Source: Hymenobacter radiodurans (GTDB taxonomy: Bacteria; Bacteroidota; Bacteroidia; Cytophagales; Hymenobacteraceae). Taken from it: 64,000 bases of DNA. The DNA is taken from the NCBI RefSeq assembly GCF_004355185.1, contig NZ_CP037922.1, positions 4,664,902 to 4,728,901 on the forward strand. The letters are read 5' to 3'. Each line of letters starts with the position of its first letter. Position 1 is the first letter of the stretch. The position numbers and the translations under genes were made by a program. This document shows positions 42,847 through 51,820 of the stretch, piece by piece. The notes under the pieces were generated by a model. That model was not told the DNA's origin. It saw nothing but the letters and a program-made list of their open reading frames with translations, and searched no databases.

Positions 42847-45800
42847 TTACTTGTTGCCTGTGCTAGTAGTATCAGCCGGAGCCGGCGTTTGTTCCGGTGT
42901 AGCGGCTGGTTCTGTTGGTTCGGCAGGACGCGTTTTGGGCTTGCCAAATAGGATACCGTTGAGCTTGTCTTTAGCCTGACTACGGATCTTGGTTTCGGCT
43001 TCGAGGCGCTTTTTCTCAATTTCGAGACGAGCCTTTTCCTGCAAATCCTGCTGACGACGGGCTAAGTCACGTTGCAGGCTGTCCTGAGCTACCTGCGCGC
43101 GGGCCTGCAACTGTGATTTTGCGTCGGTCACTTTGGCTTGCACAATGTTCTGCACCAAGTCTTTGGCCTGCGCCTTTACGCTGCCACTGTTCAGCTTCAC
43201 CTGCGGATTCTTAACGGTGCCGCCAATGGTTAGGCCAAGGGTCACGCGGTCAGTGCCTTCTAGGTTTTGAACGCCAGTGAGGGAGGTGAGGCGGGCGTTG
43301 AGCTGGTTGCCCAGCTTGCCGGTGGGTACGTTTAGGGCGGTTATGTATTCGAGGTTGCCATTTACGTTGTTGGAGCCCCCCACGGTCATCTTAATCTGGC
43401 CCACGTTCACATCAAACGGCTTTACTATGAAATTGCCGTTGAGTACCTCGGCCGCTACGTCTTTGTTTTCGACCACAAACTTCTTCAACTCCTGAAACTG
43501 TGTCAGAGCACTGATCTTGTCCATCACCTCCGAATCACTAACGGCGGCCCGTACAATCTCAAACAGGCCTTTGCCGGTAAGCGAGCTGTACACGGGCATC
43601 ATATCGGGACCCATTTCGCCGCTTATGTTGAAATTCGTAGAGAAAATGCCTTCCAAGTTGGCGGCCAGGGGCACCAATGTTTTAACGGAATTAAAAGCCT
43701 GGAAAGCGTTCTGGAAGTTCAGGTTCTTGATGTTCAGCCCGAGGTTGAACTTGGGATGCTGCAAATCTTTGCTGCTGTAGCTGCCGGTTGTGGCAAAATT
43801 GCCCCCCAACGTATTAAAGGTCAGCCCATCCATGCGCACGGTTTCGTCGCGCACGACTACAGTGCCCTTCACATCGTCGAGTTTGAGGTTGTCGTAGACC
43901 ACTTGTCCGACGTTGCTATTTAGGGTCAGGTCGAAGAATTTGGGGATTTGCAGCACGCCTTGTGCCTGGGCAGGCGCGGCTGTTTTGGCGGTGGTAGTAG
44001 GCTTCGCAGTCACCTCATCCACCATCCACTCATTCACATTGAAGCGGTTGCTGTTCACCGTCAGGTTGCCCCGCAAAGGCTGACCCGGCGTAAACAGGTA
44101 GCCCATATAGTTGCTGATGGTGCCGGATGCGGCAATGTCGGAGCTACCCACAAAGCCAGTCATGTTTTGCAGCACGATCTTGTCGTTATTAAAATTGGCC
44201 GTAGCGCGCGTCACTTTTACCCCCTGGGGCAAATCGGCGCTTTTATAGGTTACGTTTTGGGCATTCACCGTACCCGAGGCTACTACGTTCTGGTAACGCT
44301 CGGCTTCGATATCAGCCATGCTGCCTTTGGCGGCGACGTTACCGTTCAAACGCCCCGTTACGGTCATGCCTTCCAGCGGGAATATTTTGGTCAGTTTGGT
44401 CAAGTCCACGGTACCGCGCACGTTGGTATCGAAGATGGGCTTGTCGATGTTTTGAGCAGCAATACGGCCTTCCAGCGGCTCGCCATCGAGCAACATGCGG
44501 AACTGTGGAATATTTATGCGCGTGTCGTTGGGTTTGCCCGTGGTGTTGGTGACCGTACCGTTTAGGGTTAGATTTTCAATGGGTGCTGGAAACTGCTTCG
44601 ACTTTACGTAACCATTGGTGAGGCGCATAGCGGCCTGAACTACCGGCATTTGAGTGGCTGAATAAGCGCCTTTAGCCGTCGCATCCACGAATAATTGCCC
44701 TTTCAGCAGCAAGTCCTCAATCGGATATACTTTCATTACCTCTGCCAAATCAACGTTGGCTTTCACGCGCCCATCCACGCGCATTGGCTCCAATCCATCG
44801 ATGGCTACGGAGCCATCTACGGGGTTTTTGCCTAAGTCGAGGTGAAATTGCTTCACATTCACTTTCACGTTGTTGGTGAAGCCCGAGGGATTGTCCACCA
44901 CCATATCCACATTGATATTGCGGGCCGCTTGTGGCAGGTCGGGGTAGTGGAACATACCGTCTTTGACTTGCAAATTCACACCATAGCCCGGCGATTTTAC
45001 ATCGCTCATGGTGCCTTTATAATAGCCATCGAAGGCCATTTTGCCTCCCGTCTCGATATTCTTGAAGCGCTCCGTGAATATGCCGGGCACCACGCTCAGG
45101 ATATTTTTAAAGTCGGTTTCGAGGGCTTTGAAGGTCAGATTGAAGTCGATATCGTCTTGGGGCATGGCAATGGTGCCGGCAAAGCTGGCCGGGAAGTCAT
45201 TGATGCGCACCTGATTGTCCTTGAACGTGAACAGCATCTTATCCAAGTTCATAGCCATCGTCACGTCGGCATTGAGCTTAGTGTTGGATAAATAATCTGT
45301 GCCGGCATAGTTCATCGTGAAACGATCGGCCGTGGTCTGCGACACCATATCGAACACGTTCTGCGTGAAGTCGCCCGAGCCGGTATGGTTTACATTGTGA
45401 GCCTGCGCTGCAAAGGGAATCGTCAGGTCTTTATAGCGAATTTTGCCCCCCACGATTTCCCAGCCCTTTATGGCGATGCTCAACTGACTGGTATCCTTGC
45501 CTTGCGTGGCCAGAGTAGAATCGGATAGGAAAATATCCCAGTTGGCGCGGCCGCTTTTCAATACCCGCAGATTAATATCAGGCTGATCAAGCTGAATAGA
45601 TTTAATTTTGATCTGCTCACCGCGCACTACACTCATCAAATCTAGCCCTACCCGAAAGGCCGGCAGGTAAGCCAGCGTGTCGCGGGCAAACGAATCTTGC
45701 CCGATGATGCGCAGTTTGTCGATGCTGAGGGCCAGATCGGGGAAGGTGCGGAATAAACTCAGGCTCACATTGGCCGGATCGTATTCTACTTTAGCTGCCA

Positions 45801-45924
45801 CCCGCTCAGCCAGCTGCCGATCCAGGGCTTGCTTGATCTTATCTTTGAATAAGAGCGGTGTGAGGGCAATGGCAGCCACCATCACCACTAAAAACACGAG
45901 TAGACCAACAAAAAATTTACGCAT
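42847..45924 (-). CDS. AsmA-family outer-membrane biogenesis protein
   Basis: About 1025 residues from ATG 45924 (MRKFFVGLLVFLVVMVAAIALTPLLF), one N-terminal membrane helix. The AsmA-like N-terminal part has SLSLFRTFPDLALSIDKLRI and the C-terminal part has repeated beta-strand modules (FNTLGGNFATTGSYSSKDLQHPKFNLGLNI). AsmA-like proteins bridge the periplasm and are linked to lipid transport and outer-membrane assembly. A charged coiled-coil tail with many Gln, Arg and Lys ends the protein (RRQQDLQEKARLEIEKKRLEA). Intact over 3 kb. Confidence 0.9.
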   Translation of the reverse strand: MRKFFVGLLVFLVVMVAAIALTPLLFKDKIKQALDRQLAERVAAKVEYDPANVSLSLFRTFPDLALSIDKLRIIGQDSFARDTLAYLPAFRVGLDLMSVVRGEQIKIKSIQLDQPDINLRVLKSGRANWDIFLSDSTLATQGKDTSQLSIAIKGWEIVGGKIRYKDLTIPFAAQAHNVNHTGSGDFTQNVFDMVSQTTADRFTMNYAGTDYLSNTKLNADVTMAMNLDKMLFTFKDNQVRINDFPASFAGTIAMPQDDIDFNLTFKALETDFKNILSVVPGIFTERFKNIETGGKMAFDGYYKGTMSDVKSPGYGVNLQVKDGMFHYPDLPQAARNINVDMVVDNPSGFTNNVKVNVKQFHLDLGKNPVDGSVAIDGLEPMRVDGRVKANVDLAEVMKVYPIEDLLLKGQLFVDATAKGAYSATQMPVVQAAMRLTNGYVKSKQFPAPIENLTLNGTVTNTTGKPNDTRINIPQFRMLLDGEPLEGRIAAQNIDKPIFDTNVRGTVDLTKLTKIFPLEGMTVTGRLNGNVAAKGSMADIEAERYQNVVASGTVNAQNVTYKSADLPQGVKVTRATANFNNDKIVLQNMTGFVGSSDIAASGTISNYMGYLFTPGQPLRGNLTVNSNRFNVNEWMVDEVTAKPTTTAKTAAPAQAQGVLQIPKFFDLTLNSNVGQVVYDNLKLDDVKGTVVVRDETVRMDGLTFNTLGGNFATTGSYSSKDLQHPKFNLGLNIKNLNFQNAFQAFNSVKTLVPLAANLEGIFSTNFNISGEMGPDMMPVYSSLTGKGLFEIVRAAVSDSEVMDKISALTQFQELKKFVVENKDVAAEVLNGNFIVKPFDVNVGQIKMTVGGSNNVNGNLEYITALNVPTGKLGNQLNARLTSLTGVQNLEGTDRVTLGLTIGGTVKNPQVKLNSGSVKAQAKDLVQNIVQAKVTDAKSQLQARAQVAQDSLQRDLARRQQDLQEKARLEIEKKRLEAETKIRSQAKDKLNGILFGKPKTRPAEPTEPAATPEQTPAPADTTSTGNK

Positions 45925-46176
45925 GAGTAAGAGGCTTTGAAACAGGAGAAGCGTACAAGTTCGGGGCACAACACATCCGCCGAAACGGGTGCTACCTGAG
46001 TTTTAAATCCTGAATAGGCAAAAATAGTGCAATGTTAGTCTGACGGGCATCGCCAGGATTAACATTCGATCCACAGACATTTTACTTACTTTATTGGGCA
46101 AGATTGCCTTTTACTTCTTGCGCCACCTTGGTCCCGCGTACCAAACGGGATGGTTGGCGCGTTAGTGTTTCTCTTT

Positions 46177-47250
46177 ATGCGTCTACTTCTACTTTCTTTT
46201 TTTTCCCCCCAGCGGCTTCGTTGTAATTGGAGTCGCTTTGTGGCGCCGGTAGTGTTGGCAGCAGGTTGTAGTCTTGGCTTGCATTCAGAGGCGCAGGCTC
46301 AAGATCTGTACTTCTCCCAGCCCTACGCTACGCGCTTGCATACCAACCCGGCTTTTACCGGTCTGCTCGATGATTATAGCGTTTCACTTAACTATCGAAA
46401 TCAATTCCCGACCCTAGCCGGCACTTTCCAAACTAGCCAGCTAGCCGCCGACTACCGCATGCGGAACCAACGCAGCGCGGTTGGCCTTTTGCTCAACTAC
46501 GACCGCACGGGTTCCGTGGGCTACACGCGCTTTGAGGTAGGTGGTTTGTACGCTTATCACACTCGTCTTACAGAATATATAAGCTTGAGCGCGGGCTTGC
46601 AGGCTAGCTATGGAAATCAGCGCGTGAGCTACGGAAACCTTGTTTTTGGCGACCAGCTTTCGGATGAAGGCCTTATTGGAACTCCCACTGCAGAGACCCT
46701 GGACGTGAATCCGATAAATTATCTTACGATTGGCGTGGGTGGTTTACTATATACGGAACGGTTTTGGATAGGGGCTGCTGCACACCACTTAAATCAGCCA
46801 GATCTGGGTTTTGCAACCCAAACAAAGCTGCCGATGCGGTTGAACTTTAATACCGGTTACAAACATTATTTCGTGCGCACTTCCACTCCCATCAAAACTC
46901 GTGAGATTAGCCTGACCGGTACGGCCAGCTACACCCGGCAGGGTGGTTCGCAGCGGGCGGAGGTTGGGTTGTATGGCACTGTTTCACCTATTACCCTTGG
47001 TGCCGTGTATCGGGGAATGCCACTGCCCGGCGCTCCTCAACCGCAGCAGATCATTGCGGCTATTGCGGGCATCAGCACCGGCGTTTTCCGCTTTGGTTAC
47101 AGCTACGATGTCAGCCTGAGTGATTTTAGTGCCGATCTGGGTGGCGCGCATGAACTTTCGGTCAGCGTACGCAATTTTGATCGGATCGAAGACGCATGGC
47201 GCCGTTTACGGCACCGCAACTTCAAAGCTATTCCGACTCCTGCTTTCTAA
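46177..47250 (+). CDS. Type IX secretion membrane protein, PorP/SprF family
   Basis: About 357 residues from ATG 46177; ATG 46150 would add nine. Signal region (FVAPVVLAAGCSLGLHSEAQAQD). The mature part starts DLYFSQPYATRLHTNPAFTGLLDDYSVSLNYRNQFP, the hallmark of PorP/SprF, an outer-membrane barrel needed for SprB/type IX export and gliding. Further strands include SAVGLLLNYDRTGSVGYTRFEVGGLYAYHTRLTEYISLSAGLQASYG. It lies directly upstream of gldJ-like. Confidence 0.92.
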   Translation: MRLLLLSFFSPQRLRCNWSRFVAPVVLAAGCSLGLHSEAQAQDLYFSQPYATRLHTNPAFTGLLDDYSVSLNYRNQFPTLAGTFQTSQLAADYRMRNQRSAVGLLLNYDRTGSVGYTRFEVGGLYAYHTRLTEYISLSAGLQASYGNQRVSYGNLVFGDQLSDEGLIGTPTAETLDVNPINYLTIGVGGLLYTERFWIGAAAHHLNQPDLGFATQTKLPMRLNFNTGYKHYFVRTSTPIKTREISLTGTASYTRQGGSQRAEVGLYGTVSPITLGAVYRGMPLPGAPQPQQIIAAIAGISTGVFRFGYSYDVSLSDFSADLGGAHELSVSVRNFDRIEDAWRRLRHRNFKAIPTPAF

Positions 47251-47326
47251 ACCACAGTACAAATAAGTAACTTGCGTCAAATTACCTTCTCTAAATCATT
47301 TTCTCTCAGGTAGTTTCTATTACATC

Positions 47327-48601
47327 ATGAATCTTTCCAAATACTTACGCTTTGCCATCGTGGGAGCCTGCGCGTTGGCTGCCTGCAGTAAAGGGGCGCC
47401 GACCGCCACTAAACCTGGTAAGTACAGCTCAACGACGGGCATCGAGTACAACACCGAAGAGGGCATGAAGGTATCCGACTACGCTGGTATTCCAGAAGGT
47501 CCGGGTCTGATCTTCATCGAAGGTGGTCGTACCGTACTTGGCTCGGCTGAAGAAGATGTCGCCATGACCCGCGACAACGTGGAGCGTACGGTTACTATCG
47601 CATCGTTCTACATGGACGAGGCTGAAGTAGCAAACATTCACTGGTTGGAGTACCTGCACTTTGTTCGCAAAGACTCAGCAGAGGAATTCTACCAGTCAGC
47701 TTTGCCCGACACTGCCGTTTGGGCGCGCGAGCTTTCCTTCAATGACCCTTACGTAGATTACTACTTGCGCTACCCCGGTTTCCGCTACTTCCCTGTGGTA
47801 GGAGTTAGCTGGTTGCAGGCCAACGACTATTGCACTTGGCGCACAGCTAAAGTGAACGAGACGTTGGCTAGTGGTGGTGGCACAACCAGCAAAAAAGGTG
47901 GTGGGCTATTTGGCCGCAGCAAAAAGAACGCTGCTGCCGACGAAGCCGCTGATGCGGCTGAAGGTGCTGGCGCAGCAAAGCCTTCTATCGAAGATGGTAA
48001 CACGCTCCCTAACTATCGTCTGCCCACAGAGGCCGAGTGGGAATTTGCTGCTCAGGCCCTTGTTGGTACCCAGGAGGTTGGCAACGAGAACCAAGAGAAC
48101 AAGCGTATCTATCCTTGGGATGGTCGTCAAGTGCGTAACCCCTACGGTAAGAAGATGGGCCAGTTCCTAGCTAACTTCAAGCGTGGCCGCGGTGACTATG
48201 CCGGTATCGCTGGTAGCCTGAATGATGGCGCCATGATTACGGAGTACATCTACAACTATCCTCCGAACGATTACGGCCTCTACAACATGGCTGGCAACGT
48301 AAACGAGTGGGTACAAGACATTTACCGTCCGCTCTCGTTTGAGGACGTAGAAGATTTGAACCCCTTCCGCCGCAACGGCTTCCTAGACCCAGCAGAGTCG
48401 GGTAACGGCAGCAGCACTGGCTACGACAAGAAGGGCTACCAGTCCCTCATCGATGACCACGTTCGTGTATACAAAGGTGGTTCGTGGAAAGACGTAGCGT
48501 ATTGGCTGTCGCCTGGTACCCGTCGCTTCATGGCTGAAGACTCAGCTACTGCTGCTATCGGTTTCCGCTGTGCCATGATTAACGCTGGCTCAAACAAGTA
48601 A
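47327..48601 (+). CDS. gldJ: Gliding-motility lipoprotein, GldJ-like (FGE-sulfatase fold)
   Basis: 424 residues. Lipoprotein signal FAIVGACALAACSKG. The core is a formylglycine-generating-enzyme-like fold: GPGLIFIEGGRTVLGSAEEDVAMTRDNVERTVTIASFYMDEAEVANIHWLEYL, FPVVGVSWLQANDYCTWRTAKVNE, NYRLPTEAEWEFAAQ, YNMAGNVNEWVQDIYRP and GGSWKDVAYWLSPGTRRF. The wording fits GldJ better than GldK. GldJ stabilises the type IX secretion ring proteins. A low-complexity insert (about residues 190-220) is unusual. Codon use is more AT-balanced than in neighbours, as expected for a highly expressed gene. Confidence 0.87.
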   Translation: MNLSKYLRFAIVGACALAACSKGAPTATKPGKYSSTTGIEYNTEEGMKVSDYAGIPEGPGLIFIEGGRTVLGSAEEDVAMTRDNVERTVTIASFYMDEAEVANIHWLEYLHFVRKDSAEEFYQSALPDTAVWARELSFNDPYVDYYLRYPGFRYFPVVGVSWLQANDYCTWRTAKVNETLASGGGTTSKKGGGLFGRSKKNAAADEAADAAEGAGAAKPSIEDGNTLPNYRLPTEAEWEFAAQALVGTQEVGNENQENKRIYPWDGRQVRNPYGKKMGQFLANFKRGRGDYAGIAGSLNDGAMITEYIYNYPPNDYGLYNMAGNVNEWVQDIYRPLSFEDVEDLNPFRRNGFLDPAESGNGSSTGYDKKGYQSLIDDHVRVYKGGSWKDVAYWLSPGTRRFMAEDSATAAIGFRCAMINAGSNK

Positions 48602-48626
48602 TCTGACTTAGTAGTCGATCAACGTT

Positions 48627-48668
48627 AAACAAAAAGCCCCCCAGCCGACTGCTGGGGGCTTTTTGTTT
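48627..48668 (+). terminator. Intrinsic terminator after gldJ
   Basis: AAACA5-GCCCCCCAGC pairs with GCTGGGGGC-T5-GTTT around a short loop, a stem of about 18 bp. Confidence 0.88.
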
Positions 48669-48730
48669 GTATCAAATTCAGTTGGTAAACTACCAGAGTG
48701 GTTTCGGCTTACAGACCATCCAAATCGATG

Positions 48731-49432
48731 TTAATTCTCGGCACAGGCAATAGTCGCAATACTAACCTCGCTACAGCCCGCTGCTAGCAATGCCGCCGCG
48801 CAAGCTTCAAGCGTAGCTCCAGTAGTCAGCACGTCGTCTACGATGAGAATGCGTTTATTTAAAATGTCTGCTTGCTGACTTACTTCAAACACCTCCGCTA
48901 CGTTTTGCCAGCGTTCCGCGCGGTTTTTCTGGGTTTGGGAAGACGTATGCTCGGTGCGACGCAAGGCAGTAGCACTCCACGGCACCTGAAGGCTCATTGA
49001 TAAGCCTTCAGCAAAAGTATCCGACTGATTATAGCCTCGCTTAGCCAGTTTGCGCGGATGCAATGGCACTGGCACAATTAGGTCAAACTCCGTAGCGAAG
49101 CCTTGATCCGCCAGTTCAGTACCGTACCAACGGCCCAGTACGCGCCCAATATCCCGCTGCCCTTGGTACTTGAGTTGATGCAATAAATGCTGTACCCTCC
49201 CGCGCCGCAGGAAACGCAGGTAGCTCAGGGAATAGCGCACGGGCAACTTACCCCAGAACTTACGGGCCAACGGATTCTCGTTGGGGGGCAATTTGTGGTA
49301 GTCCGTATACGGAAACTGCACTCGGCAGCCTGTGCAAATATGGTCTTCGCCGCGGGCTAACGGCTCATCACACGCCAAGCAAACTTGCGGAAAAATGAGG
49401 GAGACAAAGTCGGCTAGCGCAGTACGAATCAT
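48731..49432 (-). CDS. comF: ComF-family amidophosphoribosyltransferase-like protein
   Basis: 233 residues. A zinc-binding N terminus (PQVCLACDEPLARGEDHICTGC) and a phosphoribosyltransferase C terminus with the PRPP site ILIVDDVLTTGATLEACAAALL. Between them lie FDLIVPVPLHPRKLAKRGYNQ and TSSQTQKNRAERWQNV, the usual ComF blocks. ComF assists DNA uptake in competent bacteria, but in most genomes its function is unsettled. Its ATG overlaps the stop of the upstream gene (ATGA). Confidence 0.93.
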   Translation of the reverse strand: MIRTALADFVSLIFPQVCLACDEPLARGEDHICTGCRVQFPYTDYHKLPPNENPLARKFWGKLPVRYSLSYLRFLRRGRVQHLLHQLKYQGQRDIGRVLGRWYGTELADQGFATEFDLIVPVPLHPRKLAKRGYNQSDTFAEGLSMSLQVPWSATALRRTEHTSSQTQKNRAERWQNVAEVFEVSQQADILNKRILIVDDVLTTGATLEACAAALLAAGCSEVSIATIACAEN

Positions 49433-50040
49433 GAGGCGCTGGGGGGCAAAAACGTAGCCACGCTTCTGGGTTGGTCAGCTAAAAAGCTAAGCCACGCCAG
49501 AATCAGCCCACTTCCCACCAGCCAATAACTTAGACTAAGTGCTTGATAGGAGACAAAGATGGCAGCTACAACCAATACCAAACCTAACGTCCACAGCAAG
49601 TGACCAGCTACGGTGCGCCTAGGTTGGCTTCCAAGGCGAGGCGCGTAAGGCTCATCCGTCCAAAGTACGCGCAAACGACGATACTCCGATAAGAGTAACG
49701 CTATGTTCATCAACAGCAGCACCCCAATCACGTAAGGCGTACCAGCCCATTGCTGTGAGATAGTAATCAGTAGAATATTGAGCAGCATCGGCATCAATGC
49801 TATGGCTCCGAGCAGCCAAAACCTGCGCGTGAGCAGCAAGAAGCCGGTTATAACCTGGCTAAGCGCAATAAAGGCGGCATACATACCCAGCTGATAGGCC
49901 TGTAGCTTTTCAATCAGCCAAACAGGACCAATCCAGCCCGGAAAGTGGTGTCCAGCGTAAAGCTTAGCCATGCCAGAGGTAAAGAAAGTGGCCCCCAAAA
50001 ACACCATCAGACCCACACGCCACAACCGAACAATACGCAT
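49429..50040 (-). CDS. DoxX/MauE-like membrane protein
   Basis: About 203 residues from ATG 50040 (MRIVRLWRVGLMVFLGATFFTSGMAKLYAG). Five hydrophobic segments (VGLMVFLGATFFTSGMA; GMYAAFIALSQVITGFLLL; LGAIALMPMLLNILLITI; TPYVIGVLLLMNIALLLS; WTLGLVLVVAAIFVSYQAL). The first helix with FxxSGxxK resembles the DoxX/MauE group. Substrate unknown. Coupled to comF by a 4-nt overlap. Confidence 0.75.
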   Translation of the reverse strand: MRIVRLWRVGLMVFLGATFFTSGMAKLYAGHHFPGWIGPVWLIEKLQAYQLGMYAAFIALSQVITGFLLLTRRFWLLGAIALMPMLLNILLITISQQWAGTPYVIGVLLLMNIALLLSEYRRLRVLWTDEPYAPRLGSQPRRTVAGHLLWTLGLVLVVAAIFVSYQALSLSYWLVGSGLILAWLSFLADQPRSVATFLPPSAS

Positions 50041-50176
50041 AGCTAGAACTGCAAAAAGATTGAAATTAGGCAAGGAGTAAGGTAGCCGGCGTAGCAATAG
50101 CTAGCAACTATGCGGGGCATTTCTGCCTACTTTCGTGTTATAGATTCTCACCTCTGACTTACGTCCTCCATCCAAT

Positions 50177-50554
50177 ATGAGTATCGTCACCGAATTCAAC
50201 GACTACCGGGAGCGCATGAACGAAAAGATCATGGCGGCCGATAACAAGGTCATCAAGCGCTTTTTCAACCTCGACACCAACACCTACCAAGCTGGCGCCA
50301 TCGACGTCAAGACCAAAGAAATGCTGGGCCTAGCCTGCTCGATGGTGTTACGTTGTGATGATTGCATCAAGTATCATTTGGGGAAATGCCACGAAGAAGG
50401 CCTCAACGACGAGGAGATTTATGAGGTGTTTGCCATTGCCAATCTTATCGGTGGCAGCATTGTGATTCCGCATTTCCGCCGCGCCGTGGAGTACTGGGAA
50501 GCGCTGAAAGAAGAGGCCGTAACAGCCGCACCGCCTCACGCCCACGACGCATAA
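50177..50554 (+). CDS. Carboxymuconolactone decarboxylase-family (AhpD-like) protein
   Basis: 125 residues of helical AhpD fold. Signature: KTKEMLGLACSMVLRCDDCIKYHLGKCHEEGLNDEEIYEVFAIANLIGGSIVIPHFRRAVEYW, with the catalytic CxxC and the nearby His that relay protons. Members are peroxidase-linked reductases or decarboxylases. The next gene starts 2 bp downstream, so they are co-transcribed. A TACTTTCG, one mismatch from the -7 consensus, lies about 45 bp upstream. Confidence 0.9.
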   Translation: MSIVTEFNDYRERMNEKIMAADNKVIKRFFNLDTNTYQAGAIDVKTKEMLGLACSMVLRCDDCIKYHLGKCHEEGLNDEEIYEVFAIANLIGGSIVIPHFRRAVEYWEALKEEAVTAAPPHAHDA

Positions 50555-50556
50555 GT

Positions 50557-50913
50557 ATGGACGCGCAGGAAACCGAGGCCGAATTTGAAGCCCGCTGGTG
50601 GCAGCTCATGAATGAGATGCGGGAGCGGTTTGGTAAAAAACCAGATCTGAACGCGTTTTTGCTGCTTATTGGCGTGCAGGAACTTGGTCAGGGTGCTGGG
50701 CCGTTTACTAAAGAGCAGAAGCAGGACCTGATGCATATTGCTACCTGCCGTCTTTTTAGCCTCTCGGGCCACTACGAGTTGGAGCAGGTGGACGAGGATG
50801 GTTGGCCGCACTATAAGCTACTGCGGCCCGTTCCTTTTGCCAACCTGAAAGAGCAGGAGCGCATGCTGAAGTGGCACATTCTGGAGTATTTTGATAAGTG
50901 GATGAAGGACTAG
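50557..50913 (+). CDS. Hypothetical soluble helical protein
   Basis: 118 residues, start MDAQETEAEFEARWWQLMNEMRERFG. Mostly helical, with conserved-looking blocks (LNAFLLLIGVQELGQGAGPFTKEQKQDLMHIATCRLFSLSGHYELEQVDEDGWPHYKLLRPVPF). The wording is that of a widely conserved Bacteroidota hypothetical, which I cannot name. It follows the AhpD-like gene by 2 bp and precedes xth by about 40 bp. Confidence 0.75.
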   Translation: MDAQETEAEFEARWWQLMNEMRERFGKKPDLNAFLLLIGVQELGQGAGPFTKEQKQDLMHIATCRLFSLSGHYELEQVDEDGWPHYKLLRPVPFANLKEQERMLKWHILEYFDKWMKD

Positions 50914-50956
50914 CTTACAATGCTAGTTCTTCGTTCAACATCCCTTAGTTCTTCCC

Positions 50957-51721
50957 TTGAAGATTATTAGCTATAACGTCAACGGCCTGCGCTCCGCGTT
51001 GAGCAAGGGCTTGCTTGACTGGGTGCGGGAGGCCGCGCCCGACGTACTTTGCCTCCAAGAAATAAAAGCTGGCCGCGAGCCGCTCGACGTGTCGGGCTTC
51101 GAAGAGTTGGGCTACCACGTGTACTTGCACCCGGCCGCAAAGCCCGGCTACAGTGGCGTAGCCACATTTTCTAAGCACAAGCCCAACAACATAGCCGTGG
51201 GCTGCGGTACGGAATGCTACGACTGTGAGGGGCGGGTTTTGCGGCTGGATTTCGATGAGTTTTCGGTGCTGAACACCTACATGCCCTCCGGTACCAGCGG
51301 CCCCGAGCGACAGGCGTTTAAGGTGGAATGGCTACACTTTTTCCGCCAATATGTGCGCGATTTGCGCCCTATCTTGCCGCCACTCGTCATTGTAGGTGAC
51401 TTCAACTGTTGCCAGCGCGAGCTTGATCTGCACAACCCCAAAGCCAACCAAAACAGCACAGGATTCACGCCCGAAGAGCGGCGCTGGTTTGCTGATTTTC
51501 TGGCCGACGGCTTCACCGATTCGTTTCGCCACCACCATGGCGACGCTGGGGGGCATTATTCGTGGTGGACGTACCGGGCCAGCGCCCGCGCCCGCAACGT
51601 GGGCTGGCGCCTCGATCATCTTTTGGTAGACGATGCCCTGCAACCGCGCGTGACTAGTGCTGGTCTTTTGCCTGATGTGATGCACTCCGATCATTGCCCC
51701 GCCGTAGTGGAGCTGTATTAA
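50957..51721 (+). CDS. xth: Exodeoxyribonuclease III (AP endonuclease)
   Basis: 254 residues of the endonuclease/exonuclease/phosphatase fold. TTG start at 50957 (MKIISYNVNGLRSALSKG), where the family begins. Catalytic motifs: LQEIKA, GYSGVATFSK, NTYMPSG, GDFNCCQRELDL and SDHCPAVVELY. It cleaves DNA at abasic sites and trims 3' ends. Gly-Asp-Phe-Asn is followed by CC, a mild variation. Intact, including a GGGGGGC. Confidence 0.95.
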   Translation: MKIISYNVNGLRSALSKGLLDWVREAAPDVLCLQEIKAGREPLDVSGFEELGYHVYLHPAAKPGYSGVATFSKHKPNNIAVGCGTECYDCEGRVLRLDFDEFSVLNTYMPSGTSGPERQAFKVEWLHFFRQYVRDLRPILPPLVIVGDFNCCQRELDLHNPKANQNSTGFTPEERRWFADFLADGFTDSFRHHHGDAGGHYSWWTYRASARARNVGWRLDHLLVDDALQPRVTSAGLLPDVMHSDHCPAVVELY

Positions 51722-51820
51722 CAATAAACTTACCCTTGGTGCAGTGTTATCTTGGAACAATTGCCCTCCAGCGGTTGTCGTTCCAAAATAGACTGGTGAC
51801 GAAAGTCACGCGCGGCTTTA